From an uncultured Coriobacteriaceae bacterium (GTDB taxonomy: Bacteria; Actinomycetota; Coriobacteriia; Coriobacteriales; Eggerthellaceae): 8,404 bases of DNA. The position numbers and the translations under genes are program-made. This document shows, in pieces, positions 1 to 6,620 of the stretch. The notes under the pieces are model-generated. The model searched no databases. It was not told the DNA's origin and saw only the letters and a list, made by a program, of their open reading frames with translations. Each line of letters starts with the position of its first letter. Position 1 is the first letter of the stretch. The stretch lies in assembly GCA_900554945.1 (NCBI GenBank), contig USJN01000053.1, positions 1-8,404 on the forward strand, read 5' to 3'.

Positions 1-1979
1 TGAAGGCCGTCATCGACGCCGCGCTGTCCATCGAAGGCCACGTGCGCGGCGAGGGTGTGCACGCGTGCGCCACCATCATCTGCCGCGACCCCATGGCCGA
101 TCACGTGCCCATGAAGCGCGACACCAAGGGCGGCGGCATCATCACCCAGTACGACGGCCATTACACGCCCGAGCTGGGTCTGCTGAAAATGGACTTCCTC
201 GGCCTGCGCACGCTCGACGTGCTCACCATCGCGTGCCGCAACATCGAGCAGCGCTTCGGCACGAAGGTGATTCCCGAGGACATCCCCATCGACGACGAGG
301 GCGCCTTCAAGCTCATGCAGTCCGGCAACATGGACGGCCTGTTCCAGGTGGAGGGCGCGCTGTACGTCAGCCTGTTCGCGCGCCTGCCTCCCACGCGCTT
401 CTCCGACATCGTCGCCTCGATCGCGCTCAACCGTCCGGGCCCGCTGGAATCCGGCATGGTCGAGGACTACATCAAGGTGGCCAGCGGCAAGACCTCCATC
501 CACTACTACGACGAGCGCCTCCGCCCCATCCTGGAGGAGACGTACGGCACCATGGTCTACCAAGAGCAGATCATGCAGATATCCATGGCTATGAGCGGCT
601 TCTCGGCGGGCAAGGCCGACAAGCTGCGCAAGGCTATGGGCAAGAAGAAGCTCGACGTCATGCGCGCGTTGCAGGAAGACTGGAACACCGGCGCGGTGGA
701 GAACGGCTATCCGCTGGAAATTGCGAAGCAGATCTGGGAAGACGCGGAGAAATTCGCTAAGTACGCGTTCAACAAATCGCACTCGGCCGCCTACGCCATC
801 CTGGTCATGCGCACGGCGTACCTGAAGGCGCACTACCCGAACGACTTCATGGCGGCCGTGCTGTCGTCCTACATGGGCAACACCGACCGTTTGATCCGCT
901 ACATCGCAAGCTGCAACCACTCGGGCATTCCCGTGTTGCCGCCGGACATCAACTCGTCCAACGCCGAGTTCACGCCCACCGACGAGGGCGTGCGCTTCGG
1001 CCTGGTGGGCGTGCGCGGCGTGGGCGCGAACGTGGCCGAGGCCATCATCGAGGAGCGCGAGGCGAACGGGCCGTTCACGTCGCTGCACGACTTCGTGAAC
1101 CGCCTGGACGCGAAATGCTACAACCGCAAGACGCTGGAAGCGCTCATCAAGGGCGGGGCGTTCGACTCGACGGGCTACACGCGCAAGCAGCTCATGTACT
1201 TCGTTGACGAGACGCCGCTGCTGGAAAGCGCCTCGAAGCGCCAGAAGGATCGTGAGAGCGGCCAGGTGTCGATGTTCGACCTGTTCGGCGACGATCCCGA
1301 TTCGGGCTTCGAGGAGGAGGTTCCGGAACCGGACGGCGTGGAGTGGCCGAAGCGCCAGCTGTTGACGTTCGAGAAGGAGATCATGAAGATCTACGTCTCG
1401 GACCACCCGCTGCGCCCGTACGAGGGCACCATCGCGCGTATGACCAAGTTCTCGCTGGGAGACCTGGCCGAGCGCACGAAGGAAATCAAGTCCGCGGTGT
1501 TCGTGGGCATGATCTCGAACGTGGTGACGAAGCTGACGAAGCGCGGCACGAAGATGGCCACATTCACCTTGGAGGATACGACGGGCCACGTGGAGTGCAT
1601 CTGCTTCAAGTACGACGACAACGCCGAGGCCATCCAGGAAGACGCCATCGTGAAGGTGAAGGGCAAGTTCGAGGCGAACGACCGCGGCAATCAGATCATG
1701 GCGTTCGAGGTGGAGGTCATCGAGCTGAACGAGGCCGATGCGCGTCCGTCGCACCTTGAGCTGAAAGTTGCGTCCTCGGACTTCGACCAGTCGAAGTCGC
1801 TGCGGCTCAACCGCATCTTGAAGTCGTATCCGGGTCGCGACGGCGTGGTTCTGCTCGTGCAGCAGAGCGATGGCCGCAAGTTCCGCGCCGAACTGCCCGT
1901 GTCGGTGGATTCCCGCAGCCCCGTCATGCGTTCCGAGATCCAGGATCTGTTCGGTTCGCAGGTGTGGAGGGCTTCTTGA
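1..1979 (+). CDS. dnaE: DNA polymerase III alpha subunit, C-terminal part (5' end outside window)
   Basis: Catalytic subunit of the replicative DNA polymerase. The reading frame is open from the first complete codon at position 3, so the GTG at 42 is not a start; the fragment is 658 residues and ends at TGA 1977-1979. The PHP domain, the first two catalytic aspartates and most of the palm lie outside the window. The third catalytic aspartate is visible in MDFLGL (Asp codon 192-194, equivalent to E. coli Asp555). Next come fingers-type motifs NRPGPLESGM, KAMGKKK and AKYAFNKSHSAAYA, a helix-hairpin-helix (about 1000-1080, GVRGVGANVAEAI), and an OB-fold (about 1490-1610, VFVGMISNVV...TFTLEDTTGHVEC). 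About 594 residues follow the Asp, as expected for a DnaE1-type protein of about 1,150 residues. PolC is unlikely because no internal exonuclease or zinc region is seen. A strong hairpin sits one base after the stop. Confidence 0.97.
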   Translation, partial: KAVIDAALSIEGHVRGEGVHACATIICRDPMADHVPMKRDTKGGGIITQYDGHYTPELGLLKMDFLGLRTLDVLTIACRNIEQRFGTKVIPEDIPIDDEGAFKLMQSGNMDGLFQVEGALYVSLFARLPPTRFSDIVASIALNRPGPLESGMVEDYIKVASGKTSIHYYDERLRPILEETYGTMVYQEQIMQISMAMSGFSAGKADKLRKAMGKKKLDVMRALQEDWNTGAVENGYPLEIAKQIWEDAEKFAKYAFNKSHSAAYAILVMRTAYLKAHYPNDFMAAVLSSYMGNTDRLIRYIASCNHSGIPVLPPDINSSNAEFTPTDEGVRFGLVGVRGVGANVAEAIIEEREANGPFTSLHDFVNRLDAKCYNRKTLEALIKGGAFDSTGYTRKQLMYFVDETPLLESASKRQKDRESGQVSMFDLFGDDPDSGFEEEVPEPDGVEWPKRQLLTFEKEIMKIYVSDHPLRPYEGTIARMTKFSLGDLAERTKEIKSAVFVGMISNVVTKLTKRGTKMATFTLEDTTGHVECICFKYDDNAEAIQEDAIVKVKGKFEANDRGNQIMAFEVEVIELNEADARPSHLELKVASSDFDQSKSLRLNRILKSYPGRDGVVLLVQQSDGRKFRAELPVSVDSRSPVMRSEIQDLFGSQVWRAS

Positions 1980-1980
1980 T

Positions 1981-2006
1981 GCTCCGTCGTTCTCGAACGA
2001 CGGAGC
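1981..2006 (+). terminator. Perfect hairpin directly after the dnaE stop
   Basis: An 11-bp perfect stem (1981-1991 with 1996-2006, arm GCTCCGTCGTT) closes a CTCG tetraloop. It begins two bases after the TGA stop of dnaE. No T-run follows (next bases are TCCTCG), so it is not a classical Rho-independent terminator. It could stabilise the dnaE mRNA 3' end, pause transcription, or be the left border of the repeat element that follows. Confidence 0.55.
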
Positions 2007-2014
2007 TCCTCGAC

Positions 2015-2193
2015 GCTGCGAAGCGCTGGGGCGCCCTATCTCGCGGCGATGCCGATGGCTCGCGTACGTAGCGTCGTATCGCGCATTGCCCAGTCGCTCA
2101 AACAGTCCTGCTCGCTCGAAGGCCCCGCTGGGGCCTTCGGCTCGTGCGGAACTCGCTTGGTGGGCAACGCGCGATACGACGTAGCTTCGCGGC
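2015..2193. repeat. Large nested inverted repeat (palindromic intergenic element)
   Basis: This gene-free stretch folds on itself at several levels. The long stem pairs 2072-2092 with 2161-2181, 20 of 21 positions matching; the only mismatch is A2085 against C2168, which on the opposite strand becomes a G-U pair. Outside it, 2015-2024 pairs with 2184-2193 (one G-U). A side hairpin lies at 2046-2063 (GCGA-T-GCC, loop GAT, GGC-TCGC). The apex is a 10-bp perfect stem, 2117-2126 with 2130-2139, loop GCT. The flanks of the apex also pair imperfectly (AGTCC against GGAACT). The size, symmetry and lack of coding content resemble a dispersed REP- or MITE-like element; copies elsewhere cannot be checked here. 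Short open frames crossing it look spurious. Confidence 0.6.
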
Positions 2194-2221
2194 GCTTTTA
2201 AACAATTTGGCAAGCGGATAG

Positions 2222-2254
2222 CGCCCCCTCTTCGCAGAGGGGGCGTGTTCGTTT
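2222..2254 (+). terminator. GC-rich hairpin before truA, terminator-like
   Basis: A 10-bp perfect stem (2222-2231 CGCCCCCTCT with 2236-2245 AGAGGGGGCG) closes a TCGC loop and is followed by the T-rich TGTTCGTTT. It could end dnaE-side read-through transcription. Its right arm also contains the only GAGGGGG-type ribosome-site-like sequence before truA, and its loop overlaps a possible -35 box, so it may instead act in truA expression. Confidence 0.5.
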
Positions 2255-2259
2255 ATGAT
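2231..2259 (+). promoter_or_regulatory. Candidate truA promoter overlapping the first start codons
   Basis: TTCGCA (2231-2236, four of six matches to TTGACA) and TATGAT (2254-2259, five of six matches to TATAAT) are spaced by exactly 17 bases. The predicted transcription start falls at about 2266-2267, which coincides with the ATG at 2267. This would give a leaderless truA mRNA, a common arrangement in actinobacteria. The call rests on sequence alone. Confidence 0.4.
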
Positions 2260-3109
2260 GTCGGCTATGAATACGCAAACCATCACCCCAAACACCGCGC
2301 GTAAGCGCGAAGCAGCGGCCGCTGCGGCAGCTGATAAACCCGTGCGCGACCATACTCTGGCGTTGACCTTGTCGTACAACGGCGCGCCGTTCAGCGGCTT
2401 CGCTCGTCAGCCGGGTCAGACCACCGTGCAGGGCGACCTCGAGGATGCCCTGCGCATGCTGTTCCGCCGCGACGTGGAAACCACGTGCGCGGGACGGACC
2501 GATGCGGGCGTACATGCGCTCGGCCAGGTGGTCAGCTTCGACGTGGACGACCGCGACATCGCAGGACGCTCGCTGCCCAGCTTGCGCCGTTCTCTCAACG
2601 CGCTCACGCATGACGCCATCACCGTGCGCGAGGTCGAACCGAAGAAGCTGGGCTTCTCGGCGCGCTTCGACGCGCAGGCGCGCGAGTATCACTACCACCT
2701 GTGCGTGGACAGCACGTGCCCCATCTTCATGAAGGACTTCTCGTGGTTCGTCCCCGGCGGCCTCGATATCACGGCCATGGAAGCAGGTGCGCAGTATCTG
2801 CTGGGCGAGCACGATTTCAAGAGCTTCTGCATGGCCGCCTCGGCGGAAGGCAAGCCCACGCACCGCAACGTGCGCGAGATTTCCTTCCATCCCGAGACGG
2901 TGATGGGCGAGAACCTCATGTCCATCAAGGTGGTGGGCAACGCGTTTCTGCACTCCATGGTGCGCACCATCGTGGGCACGCTGGTGATGGTGGGGAAGGG
3001 CCAGCGTGACGCCGATTGGGTGGGCGAGGTGCTGGAGGCGTGCGATCGTCGGGTTGCGGGGGAGAACGCCCCAGCTCAAGGGCTTGTATTCTGGCGAGTC
3101 ATCTACTGA
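2255..3109 (+). CDS. truA: tRNA pseudouridine(38-40) synthase TruA
   Basis: Cytoplasmic enzyme that isomerises uridines 38-40 of the tRNA anticodon arm to pseudouridine. Numbering from ATG 2255 (284 residues), the catalytic motif CAGRTDAGVHA places the nucleophile at Asp83 (E. coli Asp60). Also visible are the conserved active-site Tyr145 in REYHYHL, HDFKSFC, the RNA-binding FLHSMVRTIVG (231-241) and the typical C-terminus APAQGLVFWRVIY. The family core starts near residue 33, so the first ~30 residues are an alanine-rich extension. The start is uncertain: ATGs at 2255, 2258 and 2267 are in frame. No free Shine-Dalgarno site exists, because GAGGGGG (2237-2243) is locked in a hairpin. ATG 2267 fits a leaderless transcript from the TATGAT box. 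It lies between a structured spacer and a separately promoted gene, so it is probably monocistronic. Confidence 0.95.
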   Translation: MMSAMNTQTITPNTARKREAAAAAAADKPVRDHTLALTLSYNGAPFSGFARQPGQTTVQGDLEDALRMLFRRDVETTCAGRTDAGVHALGQVVSFDVDDRDIAGRSLPSLRRSLNALTHDAITVREVEPKKLGFSARFDAQAREYHYHLCVDSTCPIFMKDFSWFVPGGLDITAMEAGAQYLLGEHDFKSFCMAASAEGKPTHRNVREISFHPETVMGENLMSIKVVGNAFLHSMVRTIVGTLVMVGKGQRDADWVGEVLEACDRRVAGENAPAQGLVFWRVIY

Positions 3110-3111
3110 CG

Positions 3112-3120
3112 TGCTACAAT
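3112..3120 (+). promoter_or_regulatory. Extended -10 promoter of the 3151 gene
   Basis: TGCTACAAT is an extended -10 element (TGn followed by TACAAT at 3115-3120), three bases after the truA stop. No convincing -35 is present, which extended -10 promoters tolerate. The transcription start would be about 3127, giving a leader of about 24 bases with GAAGG (3137-3141) nine bases before ATG 3151. Confidence 0.55.
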
Positions 3121-3150
3121 AGGCCTCCGATAAACCGAAGGCGGCGTATC

Positions 3151-3939
3151 ATGTTCAGCACATCAACGGCAAAGCGCGTGGCGCGCGAGGCGGAAAAGAT
3201 CGTATCGCTCAAAGAGGATATGGACGCCGTCTCGTGGACGCGCGTGCTCGAAATAGGCAATCAGCTCCAAGAGGGCGTCGACGAGGCCGAGCGCGTCTCG
3301 CTGGCGCGCGAGCTCGTGTCCATCGCCCAATCCAACCGCTCGCTGTACACGCGCTTGGGCCTCGATCCGGAACCCTCGTCCTCGCGCGTGATGGCGTCGG
3401 GTATCGAAGTGATGGAGGGCGGGCTTGCCGAGGCCGCCATCGAAAAGCGGGGAGATCGAGGGGGACGGCGTCCTCCGATCATCGAGGCTCCGTCGATCGA
3501 GCCGGAGGTTTTCGTGGAAGAACCCAGCGAAACCGATTTCCAGGCGGCCGGCGTGCAGGCGGAGTGCGATCTCGTGGCGAAGAACGATCCCGACGAAAGC
3601 GACTTCATCGAGGCGGCCGAGGCCGTAGTGCGCGTCGATTCGCCGTCCGCTCCTTTGTCCGTCGATCCCGAACCCGTCGATCCTGCGCCCGTTGCCGAGC
3701 CTGCCGCGCAGGTTGAGGCGACGAAGCCGGAAGAACCCTCCTCGACGCAGCCGCAGCAGGAGCCGCGACCAGAGCCGGAGCCGAAGCCGGAGTCCGTGGC
3801 TGCGCCCAAAGAGAAGCCGCCTCGGCAGCGCCGTTTCGCGCGTTTTCGCAACCTGTACGAAAGTCGCGACGGCGGTCTGTGCGTCTTCGAGGACGAGCAC
3901 GGCCACCTCGTGGCCGTTGACTCGTCGAAGCTCGCCTAG
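3151..3939 (+). CDS. Unrecognised protein: helical N-terminus, acidic Pro/Glu linker, short conserved-looking tail
   Basis: A 262-residue protein of unknown function. ATG 3151 is chosen over the longer frame from 3016, which would run through the truA end, because GAAGG (3137-3141) precedes it at nine bases and an extended -10 promoter lies just upstream. Residues 1-75 are charged and predicted helical (AEKIVSLKEDM, LARELVSIAQS). Residues of about 100-219 are acidic and low in complexity, ending in a Pro/Glu run (EPRPEPEPKPE, 204-214), and look disordered. A basic patch follows (KEKPPRQRRFARFR, 220-233), then a compact tail (234-262) with LYESRDGGLCVFEDEHGHLV, which may form a small beta structure. 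There is no signal peptide or membrane segment, so it is probably cytoplasmic. I do not recognise the family. A tethered adaptor linking two small domains would fit, but that is speculation. Confidence 0.85.
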   Translation: MFSTSTAKRVAREAEKIVSLKEDMDAVSWTRVLEIGNQLQEGVDEAERVSLARELVSIAQSNRSLYTRLGLDPEPSSSRVMASGIEVMEGGLAEAAIEKRGDRGGRRPPIIEAPSIEPEVFVEEPSETDFQAAGVQAECDLVAKNDPDESDFIEAAEAVVRVDSPSAPLSVDPEPVDPAPVAEPAAQVEATKPEEPSSTQPQQEPRPEPEPKPESVAAPKEKPPRQRRFARFRNLYESRDGGLCVFEDEHGHLVAVDSSKLA

Positions 3940-3945
3940 CGAACG

Positions 3946-3974
3946 CGAAGGGCCCCGTAGGGCCCTTCGTTCGT
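3946..3974 (+). terminator. Hairpin terminator between convergent genes
   Basis: A 10-bp perfect stem (3946-3955 CGAAGGGCCC with 3960-3969 GGGCCCTTCG) with loop CGTA is followed by TTCGTTT. With a two-base bulge the stem extends outward by GAAC/GTTC. It follows the 3939 stop by six bases and ends at the asnB stop, so it may serve both strands, although only the plus strand has T-rich sequence after it. It resembles the apical hairpin at 2117-2139. Confidence 0.75.
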
Positions 3975-5924
3975 TTACGCCGCCGGTTTCTTGGGGACGG
4001 TCTTGTCCACGAAGTAGATCTTGTACCACATGAGGAACATGTAGACGATCCAGATCTTGCGGGAGCGGTCGATCTTGTACCTGTGCTCGTCGAGCAGGCG
4101 CACCAGCTCGTCGGTGTTGAAGAACTGTTGCGCGATGTCGCCGGTGAACCATTCCTTGACCTGGTTGTAGTAGCGGTCCTGGCGCAGCCAGTCCACCATG
4201 GGCACGGGAAAGCCCAGCTTCTCCTTCTGCGCCCAGTCTTTCGGGATGGCGCGCTCGGCCGCCTCGCGCAGGGCGATCTTCGTCTGCTCGCCGTTCGCTT
4301 TGAACGGGGTGGGGATGGTGCGCGAGACGTTGAACACCTCCTTGTCGAGGAACGGCACGCGGCTTTCCAGCGAGTGGGCCATCGACATCTTGTCGGTTTT
4401 CAGCAGGATGTCGCCCACCAGCCAGAAGAACAGGTCGACGTACTGCATGCGGGTCGTCTCGTCGAGGTCGGACACCTCCGCGTACGCAGGCGCGATCAGC
4501 TCTTGCGGCGAGCACGCCTGCACGGGGCGCTTCAGCAGGCGGGCGCGCTCCTCGGGGCTGAACGCCACGCCGTTGGCGTTGGTGTAGTACCAGTCCTCGG
4601 GGGTCTCGCTGGCGCGCTCCAGGTAGTTCGCGCCGCGCACGCCCAGCGCGTGAGCCGCCTTCGACGCGCCGCGCAGCAGGCCCTTCGGCACCCAGGACAG
4701 CTTCGCGTTGGCGAACGGCGTCTGGTAGATGCGGTAGCCGCCGAAGAACTCGTCGGCGCCCTCGCCGGACAGCACGGCCTTCACCTTCTTCGCGGCCTCC
4801 TGGTCGACGAAGTACAGCGCCACGGCGCTCGGGTCGGCGGACGGCTCGTCCATGTGCCACTGCACGCGGGGCAGGCTTTCCCAGTACTCCTCTTCGCCGA
4901 TGTGCTTGGAGTTGTTCTCGATATGCAGTTCGTCGGCCAGCTCGCGCGCCCAGGAGATCTCGTCGCGCTCGCCCTCGTACTCGGCGAAGCCCACGGTGAA
5001 CGTCTTGATGTCGGGATTCTCCTTCGCCAGGCATGCGGCCATGTAGCTGGAATCGATGCCGGACGACAAGAACGAGCCCACCTCCACGTCGGCCACGTTG
5101 TGGTAGCGCACGCTTTCGCGCATAGCGGCGTCGATGGCCTTCACGGTGTCCTCGCGGCTGCGGTTCTGGTCGAAGTCGTACGTGGGGCGCCAGTAGCGCT
5201 CGGTTTCCGTCGTGCCGTCGGCGCGCACGGTCATGCAGTGTGCGGGCTCGAGCTTGTAGATGCCCTTGAAGAACGTCTCGGGCAGCGCCGAGAACTGGAA
5301 GCACAGGTACTGCTCCAGCGCCTCCTCGTTGAGCTCGCGCTCGTAGGCGGGGTGCTCCAGGATGCATTTGATCTCGGAGGCGAAGATGAACTGCGAGCCG
5401 GCCTCGCCGTTCTGCACGGTGTAGTAAAACGGTTTGATGCCGAAGAAATCGCGCGCGCAGAAAAGCTCGCGTGTCGCGCGGTTCCAGATGGCGAACGCGA
5501 ACATGCCGCGCACCTTATCCAACAGCAGCTTGCCCCAGGCCAGGTACGACACCAGCAGCGTCTCGGTGTCGGACTCGGTCTTGAACGTCCAGCCGTCCGC
5601 GGCCAGCTCGTCGCGCAGGTCGCGGTAGTTGTAGATCTCACCGTTGAACACGATGGCGTAGTCGCCGATGGTGAACGATCCGGGAGCGGAGCCTTCCGTA
5701 GCCGGCGACGTCACGATGGAGTCATGCGCGCCCGTGGCGCGCACCATGGGCTGGCTGCCGTTCTCGAGGTCGATGAGCGACAGGCGCCGATGCCCCAGCG
5801 CCACGCCGTCGGCAAGGTACTGGCCCTCGCCGTCGGGGCCGCGGTGCGCCATGATGTCGCACATGGCCTTGAGCGCGGGGGCGTCAGCGCTGGTCGCTTG
5901 GGTGAATCCGCAGATTCCGCACAT
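3975..5924 (-). CDS. asnB: Asparagine synthetase (glutamine-hydrolysing)
   Basis: Makes asparagine from aspartate, ATP and glutamine in the cytoplasm. The 649-residue protein has an N-terminal class II glutaminase domain: nucleophile Cys2 (MCGICGF), HRGPDG (27-32), GHRRLSLID (44-52), NGEIYN (94-99). The ATP-pyrophosphatase synthetase domain follows, with P-loop SSGIDSS (287-293; the usual form is SGG-DSS) and LSGEGADEFFGGY. ATG 5922-5924 is firm: GAAGGAG (5932-5938) precedes it at seven bases, and the start exposes Cys2. Residues 63-87 (ATGAHDSIVTSPATEGSAPG and onward) look like an insertion of about 20 residues between SQPM and the NGEIYN strand, where most family members have a short turn. 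The length is slightly above the usual 610-630. It converges on the 3151-3939 gene and has its own promoter-like site at 5980-5995 that matches the one of the next minus-strand gene. Confidence 0.95.
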   Translation of the reverse strand: MCGICGFTQATSADAPALKAMCDIMAHRGPDGEGQYLADGVALGHRRLSLIDLENGSQPMVRATGAHDSIVTSPATEGSAPGSFTIGDYAIVFNGEIYNYRDLRDELAADGWTFKTESDTETLLVSYLAWGKLLLDKVRGMFAFAIWNRATRELFCARDFFGIKPFYYTVQNGEAGSQFIFASEIKCILEHPAYERELNEEALEQYLCFQFSALPETFFKGIYKLEPAHCMTVRADGTTETERYWRPTYDFDQNRSREDTVKAIDAAMRESVRYHNVADVEVGSFLSSGIDSSYMAACLAKENPDIKTFTVGFAEYEGERDEISWARELADELHIENNSKHIGEEEYWESLPRVQWHMDEPSADPSAVALYFVDQEAAKKVKAVLSGEGADEFFGGYRIYQTPFANAKLSWVPKGLLRGASKAAHALGVRGANYLERASETPEDWYYTNANGVAFSPEERARLLKRPVQACSPQELIAPAYAEVSDLDETTRMQYVDLFFWLVGDILLKTDKMSMAHSLESRVPFLDKEVFNVSRTIPTPFKANGEQTKIALREAAERAIPKDWAQKEKLGFPVPMVDWLRQDRYYNQVKEWFTGDIAQQFFNTDELVRLLDEHRYKIDRSRKIWIVYMFLMWYKIYFVDKTVPKKPAA

Positions 5925-5979
5925 GCAAAAGCTCCTTCATATCGATGTCGTGCGCTCGCGCGCAGCGATTCTCGTGTGG

Positions 5980-5995
5980 GTAGGGTTCCATGATA
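5980..5995 (-). promoter_or_regulatory. asnB promoter with TATCAT-GGAACCCTAC start-site motif
   Basis: Read on the minus strand, TATCAT (5995-5990) fits a -10 box and runs directly into GGAACCCTAC, the likely transcription start region, about 55-60 bases before the asnB ATG. No good -35 is visible at 16-18 bases. The same layout occurs at 6482-6467 before the neighbouring gene, which supports a functional role. Confidence 0.45.
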
Positions 5996-6058
5996 GCGAA
6001 AGTGCATGACGTGCAGCCTTCTTCTGCGAAAACTGCGGAAACGCCGCGCAAATGGGCG

Positions 6059-6427
6059 CTAGCGGACGGGCGGCTTGGGCGCGGCCGGGAGAGCGGCTTG
6101 GGCGCGGGTGTCGGGCGTGGAGGCAATCGTCACGTCTGGGTTCTCGTACACCACACGGGCCTCGGTTTCCGCACGGGCGAAGTCTTCGGCGGTGAGGGCC
6201 GACCGGAAGACCACGTCGACCGTGCAGCCGAGGTCCTCGGCGATGAAGCGGCGGAACTGCGCGGCGTCGGCGCGCGAGAAGGTGCACCCGACGTCGAGCA
6301 GAAGGCAGGCGTCCCCGCCCGATCGCGCCTGGTCGGGGGCGTAAAGAGAGAACACCGCGGCCTTTGCGATGGCGTAGCGCGGCGCGACGCGGGAAACGGC
6401 GTCGCGGATGGATCCGAAATCGTTCAT
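6059..6427 (-). CDS. Small nucleotidyltransferase-fold protein with degraded active site
   Basis: A 122-residue protein resembling the minimal nucleotidyltransferase (MNT) family: N-terminal helix (SIRDAVSRVAPRY), strand and turn AAVFSLYAPDQA (23-34), strand GDACLLLDVG (38-47), then VDVVFRSAL (70-78) and a final helix ending in VVYENP. In active members the turn reads FGSYARGEA and the metal site SDIDL. Here the Gly-Ser is Ser27-Leu28, Asp39 is kept, the second Asp is Cys41, and the third-carboxylate position (Asp71) is kept. Catalysis is therefore doubtful. ATG 6425-6427 is chosen because AAGGAG precedes it at seven bases; a longer frame from 6526 would run through the promoter. The Ala/Pro-rich tail (109-122) looks flexible. 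No HEPN partner, the usual mate of MNT antitoxins, is adjacent, and asnB lies 134 bases downstream with its own promoter. Confidence 0.7.
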   Translation of the reverse strand: MNDFGSIRDAVSRVAPRYAIAKAAVFSLYAPDQARSGGDACLLLDVGCTFSRADAAQFRRFIAEDLGCTVDVVFRSALTAEDFARAETEARVVYENPDVTIASTPDTRAQAALPAAPKPPVR

Positions 6428-6466
6428 GAGATGACTCCTTTGCAGCCTGGTGGGCTTGATGGTTGC

Positions 6467-6482
6467 GTAGGGTTCCAGTATA
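6467..6482 (-). promoter_or_regulatory. Promoter of the nucleotidyltransferase-like gene, same motif as asnB
   Basis: On the minus strand TATACT (6482-6477) aligns with TATCAT of asnB and is followed by the identical GGAACCCTAC, about 40 bases before the ATG at 6427. No recognisable -35 is present. The leader then carries AAGGAG directly before the start. Confidence 0.45.
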
Positions 6483-6620
6483 TCGCCAATCGCGAAGGCG
6501 GGCGCGCCAGCGGGAGAATTGCGCACGAAGGCGTGCGGGCGTTTTCGCGAGACGCCCTCATCAGCACCAGGTGGGTTTAGGCCTTCGATTTCGTGTCGCG
6601 GCTAGGATAACGGTGTAGTT

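Noticed and set aside
1870..2184. Open frame running from the dnaE end into the palindromic element.
   Set aside because: It overlaps dnaE in another frame, lacks a ribosome site, and its tail is simply the translation of the inverted repeat, so it is judged spurious.
3123..3142. Hairpin GCCTCCG/CGAAGGC covering the ribosome site of the 3151 gene.
   Set aside because: It has one mismatch, and most of the left arm lies before the predicted transcription start, so it probably never forms in the mRNA.
3016..3150. Longer N-terminal extension of the 3151 gene starting within truA.
   Set aside because: It has no ribosome site, would overlap truA by about 90 bases, and lies upstream of the probable transcription start near 3127.
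4083..5993. A very long open frame on the plus strand antisense to asnB (and another on the minus strand across 3163-5367).
   Set aside because: Both overlap well-supported genes on the other strand or in another frame. Their compositions are the Arg/Ala/Val/His-rich type produced by GC-rich codons read in the wrong frame, and they have no recognisable motif.
6035..6047. Short GCGG/CCGC stem followed on the minus strand by TTTT, a possible terminator of the nucleotidyltransferase-like gene.
   Set aside because: A 4-bp stem is too weak to call in GC-rich DNA.
5980..6477. ECF sigma-factor promoter, with GGAACC read as a -35 box before asnB and its neighbour.
   Set aside because: No matching -10 (CGTC, GTT or TCAAA type) occurs at 16-17 bases in both copies, whereas TATNNT directly before the motif fits a -10 box better.
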